Positions 16,304 through 25,579 of a stretch of 64,000 nt of DNA are shown here, in pieces. The stretch is from positions 1-64,000 of the forward strand of contig NZ_FNYD01000013.1 of the NCBI RefSeq assembly GCF_900109035.1, written 5' to 3'. Position 1 is the first letter of the stretch. Every line of letters begins with the position of its first letter. A program made the position numbers and the translations under genes. This stretch comes from Cribrihabitans marinus (lineage in GTDB: Bacteria > Pseudomonadota > Alphaproteobacteria > Rhodobacterales > Rhodobacteraceae). The notes under the pieces were generated by a model. The model searched no databases, had not been told where the DNA came from, and saw only the letters and a list, made by a program, of their open reading frames with translations.

Positions 16304-19232
16304 GCGCCAGCCTTCGGCACGACCCGGGCGCTTGTCTGGGCGATTCTGGACGGTCTGCGCCATCTCAATTCCCCTGGCCGTGCTGTCTGTCCCCGCTCTG
16401 GCCCAGGATGCGGACGATCCATCGGGCGCGTCGCGCGTTGCGCTGGTGATCGGCAATTCCGCCTATCAGAACGTCACTCCGCTGCCCAATCCCGCAAATG
16501 ACGCCGAGCTGATCGCCGAAAAGCTGTGGGAATCGGGGTTCGAGGTGATCGAAAGCATCGATTCCGACCGCGAGACCATGCTGGCCGACCTGGCGACCTT
16601 CCGCAGCCGCCTGCGCGAGGGGAGCGAGGCGCTGTTCTTCTATGCCGGTCACGGGGTGCAGGTCGGCGGGCGGAACTACCTGCTGCCGGTCTCGGTCGCG
16701 CCCGCATCGCCCGAGGATCTGCGCGCGCAATCGGTGGATGCGCAGTTGTTCGTGGACATCATGGATGCGTCCGGCGCGCGGCTGAACATCGTGCTTCTGG
16801 ATGCCTGCAGGAACAATCCCTTCACCGAGATCGACAGCGAGGATGCCGAGGACATCGCCACTCGCGCGATCACCGTCGGCCAGTCGCGGCAGGAGGTCGA
16901 GCGCGGCCTGACGCTCCTGTCCGAGGCCTCCTCGGGCGGGCTGGCCGAGATGACGGCGGGCGACAGCGAGACCATGATCAGCTTCGCCACGGCCCCGGGT
17001 GCGGTGGCCTTTGACGGCACCGGCAGGCACAGCCCCTACACCGCGTCCATCGCCGAGAACATGGACGAGCCGGGCGTGGAGCTGGCCGAACTGTTCCGCC
17101 GGGTCCGTGGCGGCGTGCGCGAGCGGACCGACGGGCTGCAGATCGCCTGGACCACCAGCACGCTGGAAAACCCGTTCTACTTCAAGCCGGATACCGATGA
17201 TCTGCGCGGGTCGACGACCGGCCTCGGGGTCGAGGGGGATACGCTGGGCGGGTTGCCGCCCCGGCGCATCGTCGACCGGACCTTCTGGCGGGCGATCCGC
17301 GACACGGACCGGCTGGATGCCTTCGAGGCCTATCTTAGAACCCGGCCCGACGGCGCCTTTGTCGACGAGGCCGTGGCGCGGATTGCGGCGCTGGGCGGAG
17401 ATCCGGATGCGGTGCTTGCCACTGATCCCGCCTTGCCTGACCTGTCCGCGCAGGCCCAGGTCGGGCAGACCGCCTCCAAGGCCGATGTGATCGAACGGCT
17501 GGACCGCGACGTGCATGCGGTTCCCATCGGTGTCGGCCCGCGCGACCTCGACCTGCCCGCGACGGCCTCGGATGGCTGGGTCTATGTCTCTCGTACGCCA
17601 CGCCTGGGCGAGGTCCGCGGTGCCGATGGCTCGGTGATCGACCAGGGCAGCGTGCATTACATGCAGCCCGGCGATGTTCCCGAATTCGAACCCTTTGTCG
17701 GATCGAATGGCGGGCTGGAGGCCCTGGAGGGTCTTGCCCTGGGACAGGACGGCGCGACCGATCCCGTCGGGGTCGAGATCGAGGTCTATGTCGATGCCTG
17801 CGACATGCTGGCCGGCAACCCCTATGACAGTGAACGCGTGACGGCTGGCACGCGGCAGTTCATCCTCGACCGGAATTTCGACGCCGCCATCGTGGCCTGC
17901 GAACTGGCGGTGGACCGGCAGCCCGAGGTCGTGCGGTTCTGGGCGCAGCTGGCCCGCGCCTACCGTGCCGCGGGCCGCTATGAGGAGGCGCGCGAGTGGC
18001 AGGTGAAGGCGGTCGAGGCCGGATATGTCAACGCGATGGTCTACTTGGGCCAGATGCACCTGGACGGGCAGGCCGTGGCGCAGGATTTCGCCCGGGCCTA
18101 CGAGTTGTTCGAAGCGGCGGAAGAGGCCGGCGACATTGCCGCGCTCACAGCACTGGCCTGGGTGCATCGCGCCGGTGTCGGCGTCCCGCAGGATTATGCC
18201 GTTGCGCGCGGGTTCTACGAACAGGGCGCGGCGCGGCGGAACGACTGGGCGATGACGAACCTGGCGGAGTTCTACCAGAAGGGCCTGGGCGTCGAGCGCA
18301 GCCCGGAACTGGCCGAGCGCTGGTATCTGCAGGCCGCCAATTCCGGTGAGTTGACCGCGCAGACGCGGCTTGCGCGGATGTATCAGGATGGCGACGGGAT
18401 CCCGCAGGATTTTGACAAGGCGCGGTTCTGGTTCGAGACCGCGGCCTCGCGCGGGGTGCCCAACGGGCTCACGCGGCTGGGCATCATGTACGAGCAGGGG
18501 CAGGGCACGGCCACGGATGTCGAAGCGGCGGCCAGGCTCTATGTGCGGGCCGCGCGGGCCGGGGATGGCGAGGCGTATTTCCGGCTGGGCCGTCTTTATG
18601 CCTCGCGGACGCCACTGTTCGACGATCCCGCCCGCGCGGCGCTGCTGTTGGAGCGGGCGATCGAGAAACGTGTCTATGGCGCCGAACGGGAACTGGCCAA
18701 GCTGCATGAAACCGGCCGTGGCGTGCCCAAGGACATGGCCCGCGCCCGCGATCTCTATGCCGCTGCGGCCGAGGGCAACCCCTGGGCCGCGCGCGACGCC
18801 GGGCGCGCCTTTGCCTCGGATGACGGGGTCGAGCCGGATTTCGCGCGGGCCGCGGAGTGGTATCGTAGGGCCGTCGAGGGCGGCGTGCCCTGGGCGGCCT
18901 GGGACCTGGCCAAGCTGACCGAGGCGGGGCGCGGCGTCGACCGGGACAGGGTCGGGGCGCTGGTGCTCTATGCCACGGCGCTGGGCCTGTCCGACGACCA
19001 GAACCTCGCCCGGCTGGTTGGCGAGGCTACCGCCGGTTATGATGATGTCGCGTTCGTGACCGCCGCGCAACGCCTCTTGGCCGCGTCGGGCGATTTCGCG
19101 GGTGCGGCCGATGGCGTCCTGGGTCCCGGCACCCGGCAGGCCTTGGCCGAGGCGGTGGCGGCCCGGAACGCCGGGCTGCCGCCCGAGCCCGTGACCATCG
19201 AAACTCTCGCCGCGTTGGCAGCCCCCAGATAG
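16263..19232 (+). CDS. Secreted caspase-family protein with SEL1-like repeats
   Basis: 989 residues from ATG 16263; ATGs at 16272 and 16281 are alternatives. A long N-terminal signal sequence (hydrophobic about 28-48, cleavage after PALAQ) precedes a peptidase C14 domain (about 56-310) with H130 (FFYAGHGVQ) and C182 (LLDACRNNP), so the dyad is intact. A middle region of about 270 residues has no recognised fold. From about 595 to 930 there are tandem SEL1/TPR-like repeats of about 36 residues with the LG-x-MY-x-G-x-GV-x-x-D-x-x-A pattern, a protein-interaction scaffold. The C-terminus (about 935-989) resembles a degenerate peptidoglycan-binding repeat (DFAGAADGVLGPGTRQAL). Likely a periplasmic protease-scaffold. 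It is followed after 10 bases by a lipoprotein gene. Confidence 0.85.
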   Translation: MLAMTEMAVGIFTRRQPSARPGRLSGRFWTVCAISIPLAVLSVPALAQDADDPSGASRVALVIGNSAYQNVTPLPNPANDAELIAEKLWESGFEVIESIDSDRETMLADLATFRSRLREGSEALFFYAGHGVQVGGRNYLLPVSVAPASPEDLRAQSVDAQLFVDIMDASGARLNIVLLDACRNNPFTEIDSEDAEDIATRAITVGQSRQEVERGLTLLSEASSGGLAEMTAGDSETMISFATAPGAVAFDGTGRHSPYTASIAENMDEPGVELAELFRRVRGGVRERTDGLQIAWTTSTLENPFYFKPDTDDLRGSTTGLGVEGDTLGGLPPRRIVDRTFWRAIRDTDRLDAFEAYLRTRPDGAFVDEAVARIAALGGDPDAVLATDPALPDLSAQAQVGQTASKADVIERLDRDVHAVPIGVGPRDLDLPATASDGWVYVSRTPRLGEVRGADGSVIDQGSVHYMQPGDVPEFEPFVGSNGGLEALEGLALGQDGATDPVGVEIEVYVDACDMLAGNPYDSERVTAGTRQFILDRNFDAAIVACELAVDRQPEVVRFWAQLARAYRAAGRYEEAREWQVKAVEAGYVNAMVYLGQMHLDGQAVAQDFARAYELFEAAEEAGDIAALTALAWVHRAGVGVPQDYAVARGFYEQGAARRNDWAMTNLAEFYQKGLGVERSPELAERWYLQAANSGELTAQTRLARMYQDGDGIPQDFDKARFWFETAASRGVPNGLTRLGIMYEQGQGTATDVEAAARLYVRAARAGDGEAYFRLGRLYASRTPLFDDPARAALLLERAIEKRVYGAERELAKLHETGRGVPKDMARARDLYAAAAEGNPWAARDAGRAFASDDGVEPDFARAAEWYRRAVEGGVPWAAWDLAKLTEAGRGVDRDRVGALVLYATALGLSDDQNLARLVGEATAGYDDVAFVTAAQRLLAASGDFAGAADGVLGPGTRQALAEAVAARNAGLPPEPVTIETLAALAAPR

Positions 19233-19242
19233 GAGACCAGAC

Positions 19243-19707
19243 ATGACACGCAGACGCATCTCCGCTTCGGCCCTTGTGCTGCCATTGATGGTGGCGGCCT
19301 GTGCCGAACCCTTGCCGCCGGTCTCGGCCTCCGACGAGATTACCCGCCTCAGGTCGCTGGGGTATTCTGTCTCTGCCCGCGGCGCAGGGGGTGATACCAC
19401 GGTTCTGCGCTATTCCGGGCCGATCAACGCGTCGGTGGCCTGCGGGCAGCAGGGCCAGTACCGCACGCTGTCGCCGCGGGTCGCGGCCAGCAGCGGTGCG
19501 GTCCAGGATTTCAGGCTCAATGCCTATCTGATCCTGTCGGCTGGCGATGACGGTGTCATCAGCGGCGCCGAACGGGACGGCCTCTACGTGGTCAGCAAGA
19601 TCACCCGTCCCTCGGCGCGCGCGGCGGCCTCCGAGGTGGAAACCATCACCTTCGAGCCCGGCGAGCGCGGCACCTTCCCCTCGGGCCTTTCGTGCCGGGC
19701 AACCTGA
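19243..19707 (+). CDS. Hypothetical lipoprotein
   Basis: 154 residues, start ATG 19243 with AGGAGA 8 bases upstream. The N-terminus is a lipoprotein signal with lipobox LMVAAC, so the mature protein should be anchored by Cys20. The remainder is a mixed strand-rich domain (TVLRYSGPINASVACGQQG, AYLILSAGDDGVISG) with two further cysteines that could form a disulphide (VACGQ and LSCRA). No family recognised. It lies 10 bases after the SEL1-caspase gene and its end overlaps the next glycosyltransferase gene by 16 bases, so the four genes 15965-21950 are probably one transcript. Confidence 0.75.
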   Translation: MTRRRISASALVLPLMVAACAEPLPPVSASDEITRLRSLGYSVSARGAGGDTTVLRYSGPINASVACGQQGQYRTLSPRVAASSGAVQDFRLNAYLILSAGDDGVISGAERDGLYVVSKITRPSARAAASEVETITFEPGERGTFPSGLSCRAT

Positions 19708-21950
19708 CCGCCGGATCGCGGCATGTCATCGCTGACATAGCGGTCGTCGCCGATAGCCGTGTCGGTGATGTGGCCGCGCCCTGTCATGCCGCCGCGGTGC
19801 GTGCGCTGACCGAGGCGGGCTATGGTGTCATTGTCGTTCCTGTCCTCGCCGACACGATCCGCGCCGACCCCTACCGGATGGACCCCGCCATGCGGGACCT
19901 GTTGCAATCCGGCGCAGTCCGGCGCGTGGCCTCCGGGGCATCGGTCGAATGTACGCTGGCACTGGCGTTCGACGCCCGCCTGTTCGCTGCCACGCCCGAG
20001 GCCGCGCCGCGGATCCGCGCCAGTCACCGGCTTGTCACCGTCGAGCGCCCGGCGGCCCTGGCGTCTCTGGACCGGCCCGCGTTGGAGCGGGTGAGGGCAC
20101 GGGCGGAAACCCTGCTGGGAGGGCCCGTCATCTGGTGTCCGACCTCGATCACCGCGCGGGACGCTCTTGTCCATGTCGCGCCGGACTGGCCCGTAACGGA
20201 ACAGGACTGGCACTCGGTTGCCCCGGACCTGTCGCATGTGCGACCCGACGCGGCAGAGCGGGCGAGGCCGACCATCGGCCGCGCCCGTATCGCGCGGGCG
20301 CGGCCGGCCGCGGCCTGGCCCAGGGCGTTCCTGGCGACCCCGTTTGTCACCCTCAGGGAACGGGGCGGCGACACCGACGACGCGCCGCAATGGCCGCAGG
20401 CCGCGCCGCTGGAGCGGTGGCCGGACAGTGCGATTTCCCTGGCCGATTTCTTCGCAAGGCTGGATCTGCTGGCCAATCCGGACATCGCCCGCGATGACCC
20501 GCTGCCGGTCGAGGCGTTGATGGCCCTGTCCGCCGGCGTGGTGCCGTGCCTGCCGGAAAGCTACCGCGATCTGTTTCGCGGTGCTGCCGTCTATGGCACT
20601 GACGCGGAACTGGTCCGGGCAATCATCGACCTGAAGATGGATCCCGACCTGATGGGCGCGGCGCGGCAAAGCGGGGCGGCCCTGTTGCGGGAAGTCTTTG
20701 CGCCGGATCATTTCGTGGCACGCGTCGAGGCGCTGATCGGGCCGCCCGCGATGCAGCCCTTTGCCCCGGCGGTGCATGCCGAGCCGTCGGCGCGCGTGCT
20801 CTTCTACTCGACCAACGGCATCGGAATGGGCCACCTGACCCGGCAGCTGGCCGTGGCGCGGCGGTTGCCGGAACGGGTGCAGCCGGTCTTTGTCAGCCAT
20901 TCCCGCGCCGTGGCCATCGTGCGCGGGTTGGGGTTCGTGGCCGAGCATTTGCCGTATCACGCGGCCTATGGCCAGGCGCGGGCGCATTGGAATGTCCATC
21001 TGTCGCAGGCGCTGACCGCCGCCTTTGCGTTCTACCGGCCGCAGGCCATCGTGTTTGACGGCAACGTGCCCTTCAGGGGATTGCTGGAGGCACTGTCGAA
21101 CCGGCCCGGTATGGCATCGGTCTGGATCCGCCGGGCGATGTGGGGGCCGGGCCGGGATCTCGAGGCGCTGGACCGCGCCCGGGCGTTCGACCTTGTGATC
21201 GAGCCGCGGGATCCGGCCTGGTCCCGCGACACCGGGCCGACCGTTGCGCGCGAGGCGGATGTGCGCCTGGTGCCGCCGGTCCGCATCCTGGATCGCGACG
21301 AAATGCCAAGCCGGGCCGAGGCCTGCGCTGCGCTGGGCCTGGACCCTGCCGCGACCAACCTGCTGGTCGCCACCGGGTCGGGCAACAATTTCGACATGGC
21401 CGCCGTTACAAGACGCGTCATCGAGAGGCTGCAGGGCCGCGCCGGGCTGGGGCTGGCCGTCGCCGAATGGCAGATCGCGCAGGACCGGATGGAACTGCCA
21501 CAGGGTGTCGCGCGCCTGACCGGGTTCCCGTTCGCACAATACCTGCCGGCCTTCGACGCGGCCGTCGCGACCCCCGGCTACAACACGTTCTGCGAGCATC
21601 TGGCGTGTGGCCTGCCGACGCTCTGGCTGCCCAACGAGCATGCCCAGATGGACCGCCAGATCGATCGTGCGCGGTTCGCCGTCGAGTCCCGCATCGGCCT
21701 CATGCTGCGCCACGACGCGCCCTTCGGCGTGAGCGAGGCGCTTGACCGGTTGCTCGACCCCGATCAACGGGCCGGCATGGCCGAGGCCGGCACCACGCTG
21801 GCGGCAACATGCATGACCCGCAACGGGGCAGGCGATATCGCGGATATCGTCGCCGACCTCGCCGTGTCGACCATTGCGCGGCTGCATGCGGCGGACGGGA
21901 CCGAGCATGCAAACCCACCGATCCAGCCTGCAGCGGCACCGGCCGGTTGA
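19692..21950 (+). CDS. Large two-module glycosyltransferase-like protein
   Basis: 752 residues, GTG start at 19692 inside the lipoprotein gene. The N-terminal half (about 1-350) contains a first alpha/beta module (HVIADIAVVADSRVG; VEALMALSAGVVPCLPESYR) like the half of a GT-B glycosyltransferase. The C-terminal half (about 355-720) is a complete GT1/GT28/MurG-like module: FYSTNGIGMGHLTRQLAVAR at its N-lobe, VATGSGNNFDMAAV, and the donor-site stretch ATPGYNTFCEHLACGLPTL followed by LPNEHAQMDRQIDRA. The tail is Ala/Pro-rich. Overlap with the lipoprotein gene implies coupling to the caspase operon. It should act in the cytoplasm on a lipid or protein acceptor; specificity is unknown. A fusion of two transferase modules is my reading; alignment would settle the first half. 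Confidence 0.75.
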   Translation: MPGNLTAGSRHVIADIAVVADSRVGDVAAPCHAAAVRALTEAGYGVIVVPVLADTIRADPYRMDPAMRDLLQSGAVRRVASGASVECTLALAFDARLFAATPEAAPRIRASHRLVTVERPAALASLDRPALERVRARAETLLGGPVIWCPTSITARDALVHVAPDWPVTEQDWHSVAPDLSHVRPDAAERARPTIGRARIARARPAAAWPRAFLATPFVTLRERGGDTDDAPQWPQAAPLERWPDSAISLADFFARLDLLANPDIARDDPLPVEALMALSAGVVPCLPESYRDLFRGAAVYGTDAELVRAIIDLKMDPDLMGAARQSGAALLREVFAPDHFVARVEALIGPPAMQPFAPAVHAEPSARVLFYSTNGIGMGHLTRQLAVARRLPERVQPVFVSHSRAVAIVRGLGFVAEHLPYHAAYGQARAHWNVHLSQALTAAFAFYRPQAIVFDGNVPFRGLLEALSNRPGMASVWIRRAMWGPGRDLEALDRARAFDLVIEPRDPAWSRDTGPTVAREADVRLVPPVRILDRDEMPSRAEACAALGLDPAATNLLVATGSGNNFDMAAVTRRVIERLQGRAGLGLAVAEWQIAQDRMELPQGVARLTGFPFAQYLPAFDAAVATPGYNTFCEHLACGLPTLWLPNEHAQMDRQIDRARFAVESRIGLMLRHDAPFGVSEALDRLLDPDQRAGMAEAGTTLAATCMTRNGAGDIADIVADLAVSTIARLHAADGTEHANPPIQPAAAPAG

Positions 21951-22170
21951 CGCCGCTTTGCCGGCGTTCGACGGGGCGGGCGATTCCGGCATCCAGATTC
22001 GCACCCGCCACGCCGCAAGGGCTGTCCGAGTCCGTCGGGGAATCAACTTGGGCGGGCAGGGTGAATGATTCGCCCGGGCGAAGAAGTGTATCAATGGAAA
22101 GCCGTTAATCTGTTATATTTCAGGTAACTGGGGGTCAAAATTAAACCACATTGTAACCAAAATGATGTTC

Positions 22171-22200
22171 GTACCTCAGGAATTTCTTGACCTGATGTAC
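22171..22200 (+). promoter_or_regulatory. Inverted repeat upstream of sugar operon, possible operator
   Basis: GTACCTCAGG (22171-22180) and CCTGATGTAC (22191-22200) form an inverted repeat with 9 of 10 bases paired and a 10-base spacer. It lies in an unusually AT-rich 311-base region (21951-22261) that has no gene and ends 61 bases before the binding-protein start. The operon encodes a LacI-type regulator at 29617-30672, which makes this a candidate operator. LacI sites are usually compact palindromes, so another regulator or an mRNA hairpin is possible. Confidence 0.35.
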
Positions 22201-22261
22201 GTAACTCACCTAGCGTTTCGCCAAGGGCGCGTGGGAGATGCGTCCAGACAGGGAGGACGTT

Positions 22262-23581
22262 ATGAAGAAGCTGAATGCCGCCGCCATCGGTGCGGTGCTG
22301 ATGGGCTCTGTGAGCGCGCCGACGCTGGCCGCCGCAGAGAACCTGACACTTTGCTGGGCCGCCTGGGATCCGGCGAATGCCTTGGTCGAACTGTCCAAGG
22401 AATTCGAGGCCGAGTCCGGCCATACGATGAATTTCGAATTCGTGCCCTGGCCCAATTTCGCGGACCGGATGCTGAACGAGCTGAACTCGGGCGGCAAGCT
22501 CTGCGACCTCCTGATCGGCGACAGCCAGTGGATCGGCGGCGGTGCCGAGAACGGGCATTACGTCAAGCTGAACGACTTCTTCGACGCCGAAGGCATCAGC
22601 ATGGACGATTTCGCCCCTGCGACGGTCTATGCCTATTCCACGTGGCCCAAGGGCACGCCCAACTACTATGCGCTGCCGGCGATGGGCGACGCGAACGCCT
22701 GGTTCTATCGCAGGGACTGGTTCGAGCGCGACGACATCAAGGCTGCCTACAAGGAAGCCACGGGCCAGGAGCTGCGCGAGCCGCAATCGCAGAAGGAAAT
22801 GCTGCAGATCGCGCAATTCTTCCAGGAGCGCGAGATCGACGGCAAGACCGTCTATGGCGCCGCGATCTTCACCGAGCGCGGCTCGGAGGGGATCACGATG
22901 GGTGTCACCTCGGCCCTGTACCCGTGGGGGTTCAAGTACGAGAACACGCCGGGATCCTACGACATGGACGGTGCGGTGAACTCGCCCGAGGCGGTCGAGG
23001 CGCTGGAATTCTACAAGGAGTTCTACGAGACTGCGACGCCGCCGGGATACACCAATTCCTACATGGGCGAGTCGCTGGACGCGTTCAAATCCGGCCAGGT
23101 CGCGATGGCGATGAACTGGTTCGCGTTCTTCCCGGGCCTCTATGCAGATCCGAATACCGGCGGCGACAAGATCGGCTTTTTCGTGAACCCGCCGCAGAAC
23201 CAGGAAGGTTCGACCCTGGGCGGGCAGGGCATTTCGGTCGTGTCCTATTCCGACAAGCAGGACGCCGCGCTGGAATACATCAAGTGGTTCGCCCAGCCCG
23301 AGGTGCAGGCCAAGTGGTGGGAGCTTGGCGGCTACTCGGCGCATAACTCGGTTCTGAACGACCCAGGCTTCACCGACAGCGCGCCATTTGCCGGCGACTT
23401 CCTCGAGGCGATGGGCGCGGTGCAGGATTTCTGGCAGGAGCCGGCCTATGCCGAGTTGCTGCTGGCCATGCAGAAGCGCGTCCACGACTACGTGGTGGCC
23501 GATCAGGGCACTGCGCAGGAGGCCCTCGACAAGCTGATCGAGGACTGGACGGAAGTCTTCGAGGACGAAGGCAAGCTCTGA
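22262..23581 (+). CDS. ABC transporter sugar-binding periplasmic protein
   Basis: 439 residues from ATG 22262, with GGGAGG 6 bases upstream. A signal peptide (1-23, ending in TLAAA) is followed by a Venus-flytrap solute-binding protein of the MalE/UgpB-like family 1: LTLCWAAWDPANALVELSKEFE, CDLLIGDSQWIGGG, ALPAMGDANAWFYRRDWF and the hinge-side GQVAMAMNWFAFFPG. It delivers a sugar or sugar alcohol to the permeases that follow. The two ATPases plus two permeases plus small membrane protein order is like glycerol/alditol importers of rhizobia and roseobacters. The enzymes downstream suggest a pentose, ketose or alditol ligand. First gene of the operon and probably the most highly expressed. Confidence 0.88.
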   Translation: MKKLNAAAIGAVLMGSVSAPTLAAAENLTLCWAAWDPANALVELSKEFEAESGHTMNFEFVPWPNFADRMLNELNSGGKLCDLLIGDSQWIGGGAENGHYVKLNDFFDAEGISMDDFAPATVYAYSTWPKGTPNYYALPAMGDANAWFYRRDWFERDDIKAAYKEATGQELREPQSQKEMLQIAQFFQEREIDGKTVYGAAIFTERGSEGITMGVTSALYPWGFKYENTPGSYDMDGAVNSPEAVEALEFYKEFYETATPPGYTNSYMGESLDAFKSGQVAMAMNWFAFFPGLYADPNTGGDKIGFFVNPPQNQEGSTLGGQGISVVSYSDKQDAALEYIKWFAQPEVQAKWWELGGYSAHNSVLNDPGFTDSAPFAGDFLEAMGAVQDFWQEPAYAELLLAMQKRVHDYVVADQGTAQEALDKLIEDWTEVFEDEGKL

Positions 23582-23696
23582 GCCATGTCTTCCGGTCGGG
23601 TCCGGACGTCCGGGCCCGACACCCCATCCGGCGCGCGGCGGTTCAAGCCGATGAACGCCGTCCGCATCCGAAATCGGACCAGACCGGGCAGGACCA

Positions 23697-24644
23697 ATGT
23701 CAAACGGCACAATGGATCGCGTTGCTTCGGCAACCCCCCCTCGAGTTGCGCGCAAGGTCCGGGGCCTGTCGGATCGCGCGATCGCCTGGATCTTCGTGGC
23801 CCCCACGATCTTTCTGCTGCTGGCGATCAACATCTTTCCGCTGATCTGGACGATCCAGCTGAGCTTTACCGACTACAAGGCCAACCGCATCGGTCGCGAG
23901 GTCAAGAATATCGGCCTGCGCAATTACGAGCGCATCCTGACCGACACCGATATCTGGCTGAACATGCAGGCCACGGCGCATTTCCTGTTCTGGACGATCT
24001 TCTTCCAGGTGCTGATCGGGTTCACGCTGGCCTGGTTGATCAACCGAAAATTCAAAGGCAACGACCTGTGGACCACCATCATCGTTCTGCCGATGATGCT
24101 GTCGCCGGCGGTGGTCGGGAATTTCTGGAAATTCCTGTACCAACCGCAGATCGGGCTGTTCAACTACATCGTCGCCTTCTTCACCGGCAAGGAGCCGTCG
24201 AGCTTCGAGATGCTGGGGTCGGTGCAGTTGGCGCCCTGGTCGATCGTGATCGTCGACACCTGGATGTGGACGCCTTTCGTGATGCTGATCTGCCTCGCCG
24301 GGCTGCGCTCGATACCGGATTACATCTACGAGGCCGCCGAGATCGACCGCGCGTCGAAGCTCCGGCAGTTTTTTACCATAACCATTCCGATGGTGCTGCC
24401 CTTCCTGATGCTGGCGGTGCTGTTCCGGGGCATCGAGAATTTCAAGATGTTCGACCTGGTGGTGCAGCTGACCGGCGGCGGGCCCGGATCGACGACCGAG
24501 CTGACCTCGATCAACCTCAAGCGTGAGGCGTTCGAAAAGTGGCGCACCGGCTATGCCTCGGCCTATGCGATCATCCTGTTCGTGACGGTGTTCGGGCTGG
24601 CCAGCATCTACGTGAAGGCCCTCAACAAGGTGAAAGAGAGATGA
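23697..24644 (+). CDS. ABC transporter permease (MalF-like)
   Basis: 315 residues with about six membrane helices. The first helix is WIFVAPTIFLLLAINIFPLIW. The cytoplasmic EAA loop (YEAAEIDRASKLRQFFTITIP, residues about 215-235) binds the ATPase. The 115-base gap after the binding-protein gene is the largest in the transporter part. The stop overlaps the next permease start as ATGA. Forms a heterodimer with the 24641-25579 product in the inner membrane. Confidence 0.9.
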   Translation: MSNGTMDRVASATPPRVARKVRGLSDRAIAWIFVAPTIFLLLAINIFPLIWTIQLSFTDYKANRIGREVKNIGLRNYERILTDTDIWLNMQATAHFLFWTIFFQVLIGFTLAWLINRKFKGNDLWTTIIVLPMMLSPAVVGNFWKFLYQPQIGLFNYIVAFFTGKEPSSFEMLGSVQLAPWSIVIVDTWMWTPFVMLICLAGLRSIPDYIYEAAEIDRASKLRQFFTITIPMVLPFLMLAVLFRGIENFKMFDLVVQLTGGGPGSTTELTSINLKREAFEKWRTGYASAYAIILFVTVFGLASIYVKALNKVKER

Positions 24645-25579
24645 GCAGCTTTTCCATCACCGAACCGTCGGGCCGGTCCAAGTGGTTCGCCGGCACGCTG
24701 GTCGTCCTCTATGCGCTGATCACCATGGTGCCGCTGGTCTGGATCATGCTGACCGGGTTCAAGTCGCCGGCCGACGCCATCAGCTATCCGCCCAAGGTGG
24801 TGTTCGACCCCACGCTGGAAGGCTACGTCAACCTGTTCACCACACGCACGCGCCAGACCCAGGACTTCCTGGCCGAAAACCCGCCCGTGACCTGGGCCGA
24901 CGAGATCGTCCGCCAGTATGACATGGTGATCGTCGGGCCGTCGAAATTCGGCGAGCGCTTCATGAACTCGGTCATCATCGGGTTCGGCTCGACCTTTCTG
25001 TCGGTCTTTCTGGGCACGCTGGCGGCCTATGCGTTCAGCCGCTTCAAGATCCCGCTGGCCGACGACCTGCTGTTCTTCATCCTCAGCACGCGGATGATGC
25101 CACCCATCGCCGTCGCCATCCCGATCTTCCTGATGTATCGGCAGCTGGGGCTGTCGGACACCCATCTGGGCATGATCCTGCTCTACACCGCGGTCAATAT
25201 CAGCCTGGCGGTGTGGCTGCTCAAGGGTTTCATCGACGAGATCCCGCGCGAATACGAAGAGGCGGCGCTGATCGACGGCTACACGCGGTTCCAGGCGTTC
25301 TACAAGGTGGTCCTGCCGCAGGCGGCGACGGGCATCGCCTCGACCGCGATCTTCTGCCTGATCTTCGCCTGGAACGAATATGCCTTCGCTGTGCTGCTGA
25401 CCTCGGCCACGGCGCAGACGGCGCCACCCTTCATTCCGACCATCATCGGCATCGGCGGCCTGGACTGGCCCGCGGTGGCCGCCGGCGCCACGATCTTCCT
25501 GCTGCCGGTCATGGTCTTCACCATCCTGCTGCGCAAGCACCTGCTGCGCGGGATCACATTCGGAGCGGTGCGGAAATGA
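24641..25579 (+). CDS. ABC transporter permease (MalG-like)
   Basis: 312 residues from ATG 24641, overlapping the upstream stop as ATGA and preceded by AAAGAGAG. Six predicted membrane helices. The EAA loop is YEEAALIDGYTRFQAFYKVVLPQ near residues 205-228. A large periplasmic loop of about 60 residues (FTTRTRQTQDFLAENPPVTW) separates helices 1 and 2. It is the second permease half of the sugar importer. Its stop overlaps the small membrane-protein gene, again as ATGA. Confidence 0.9.
   Translation: MSSFSITEPSGRSKWFAGTLVVLYALITMVPLVWIMLTGFKSPADAISYPPKVVFDPTLEGYVNLFTTRTRQTQDFLAENPPVTWADEIVRQYDMVIVGPSKFGERFMNSVIIGFGSTFLSVFLGTLAAYAFSRFKIPLADDLLFFILSTRMMPPIAVAIPIFLMYRQLGLSDTHLGMILLYTAVNISLAVWLLKGFIDEIPREYEEAALIDGYTRFQAFYKVVLPQAATGIASTAIFCLIFAWNEYAFAVLLTSATAQTAPPFIPTIIGIGGLDWPAVAAGATIFLLPVMVFTILLRKHLLRGITFGAVRK

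Noticed and set aside
16365-19400. Very long minus-strand frame opposite the caspase-SEL1 gene
   Set aside because: It mirrors the plus-strand gene in a GC-rich region, is Arg/Gly/His/Pro-rich and has no family signature; the plus strand has a signal peptide, caspase motifs and SEL1 repeats.
19584-22094. Long minus-strand frame opposite the double-module glycosyltransferase
   Set aside because: Low-complexity Arg/Gln/His-rich translation with no ribosome-binding site; the plus strand has clear glycosyltransferase motifs.
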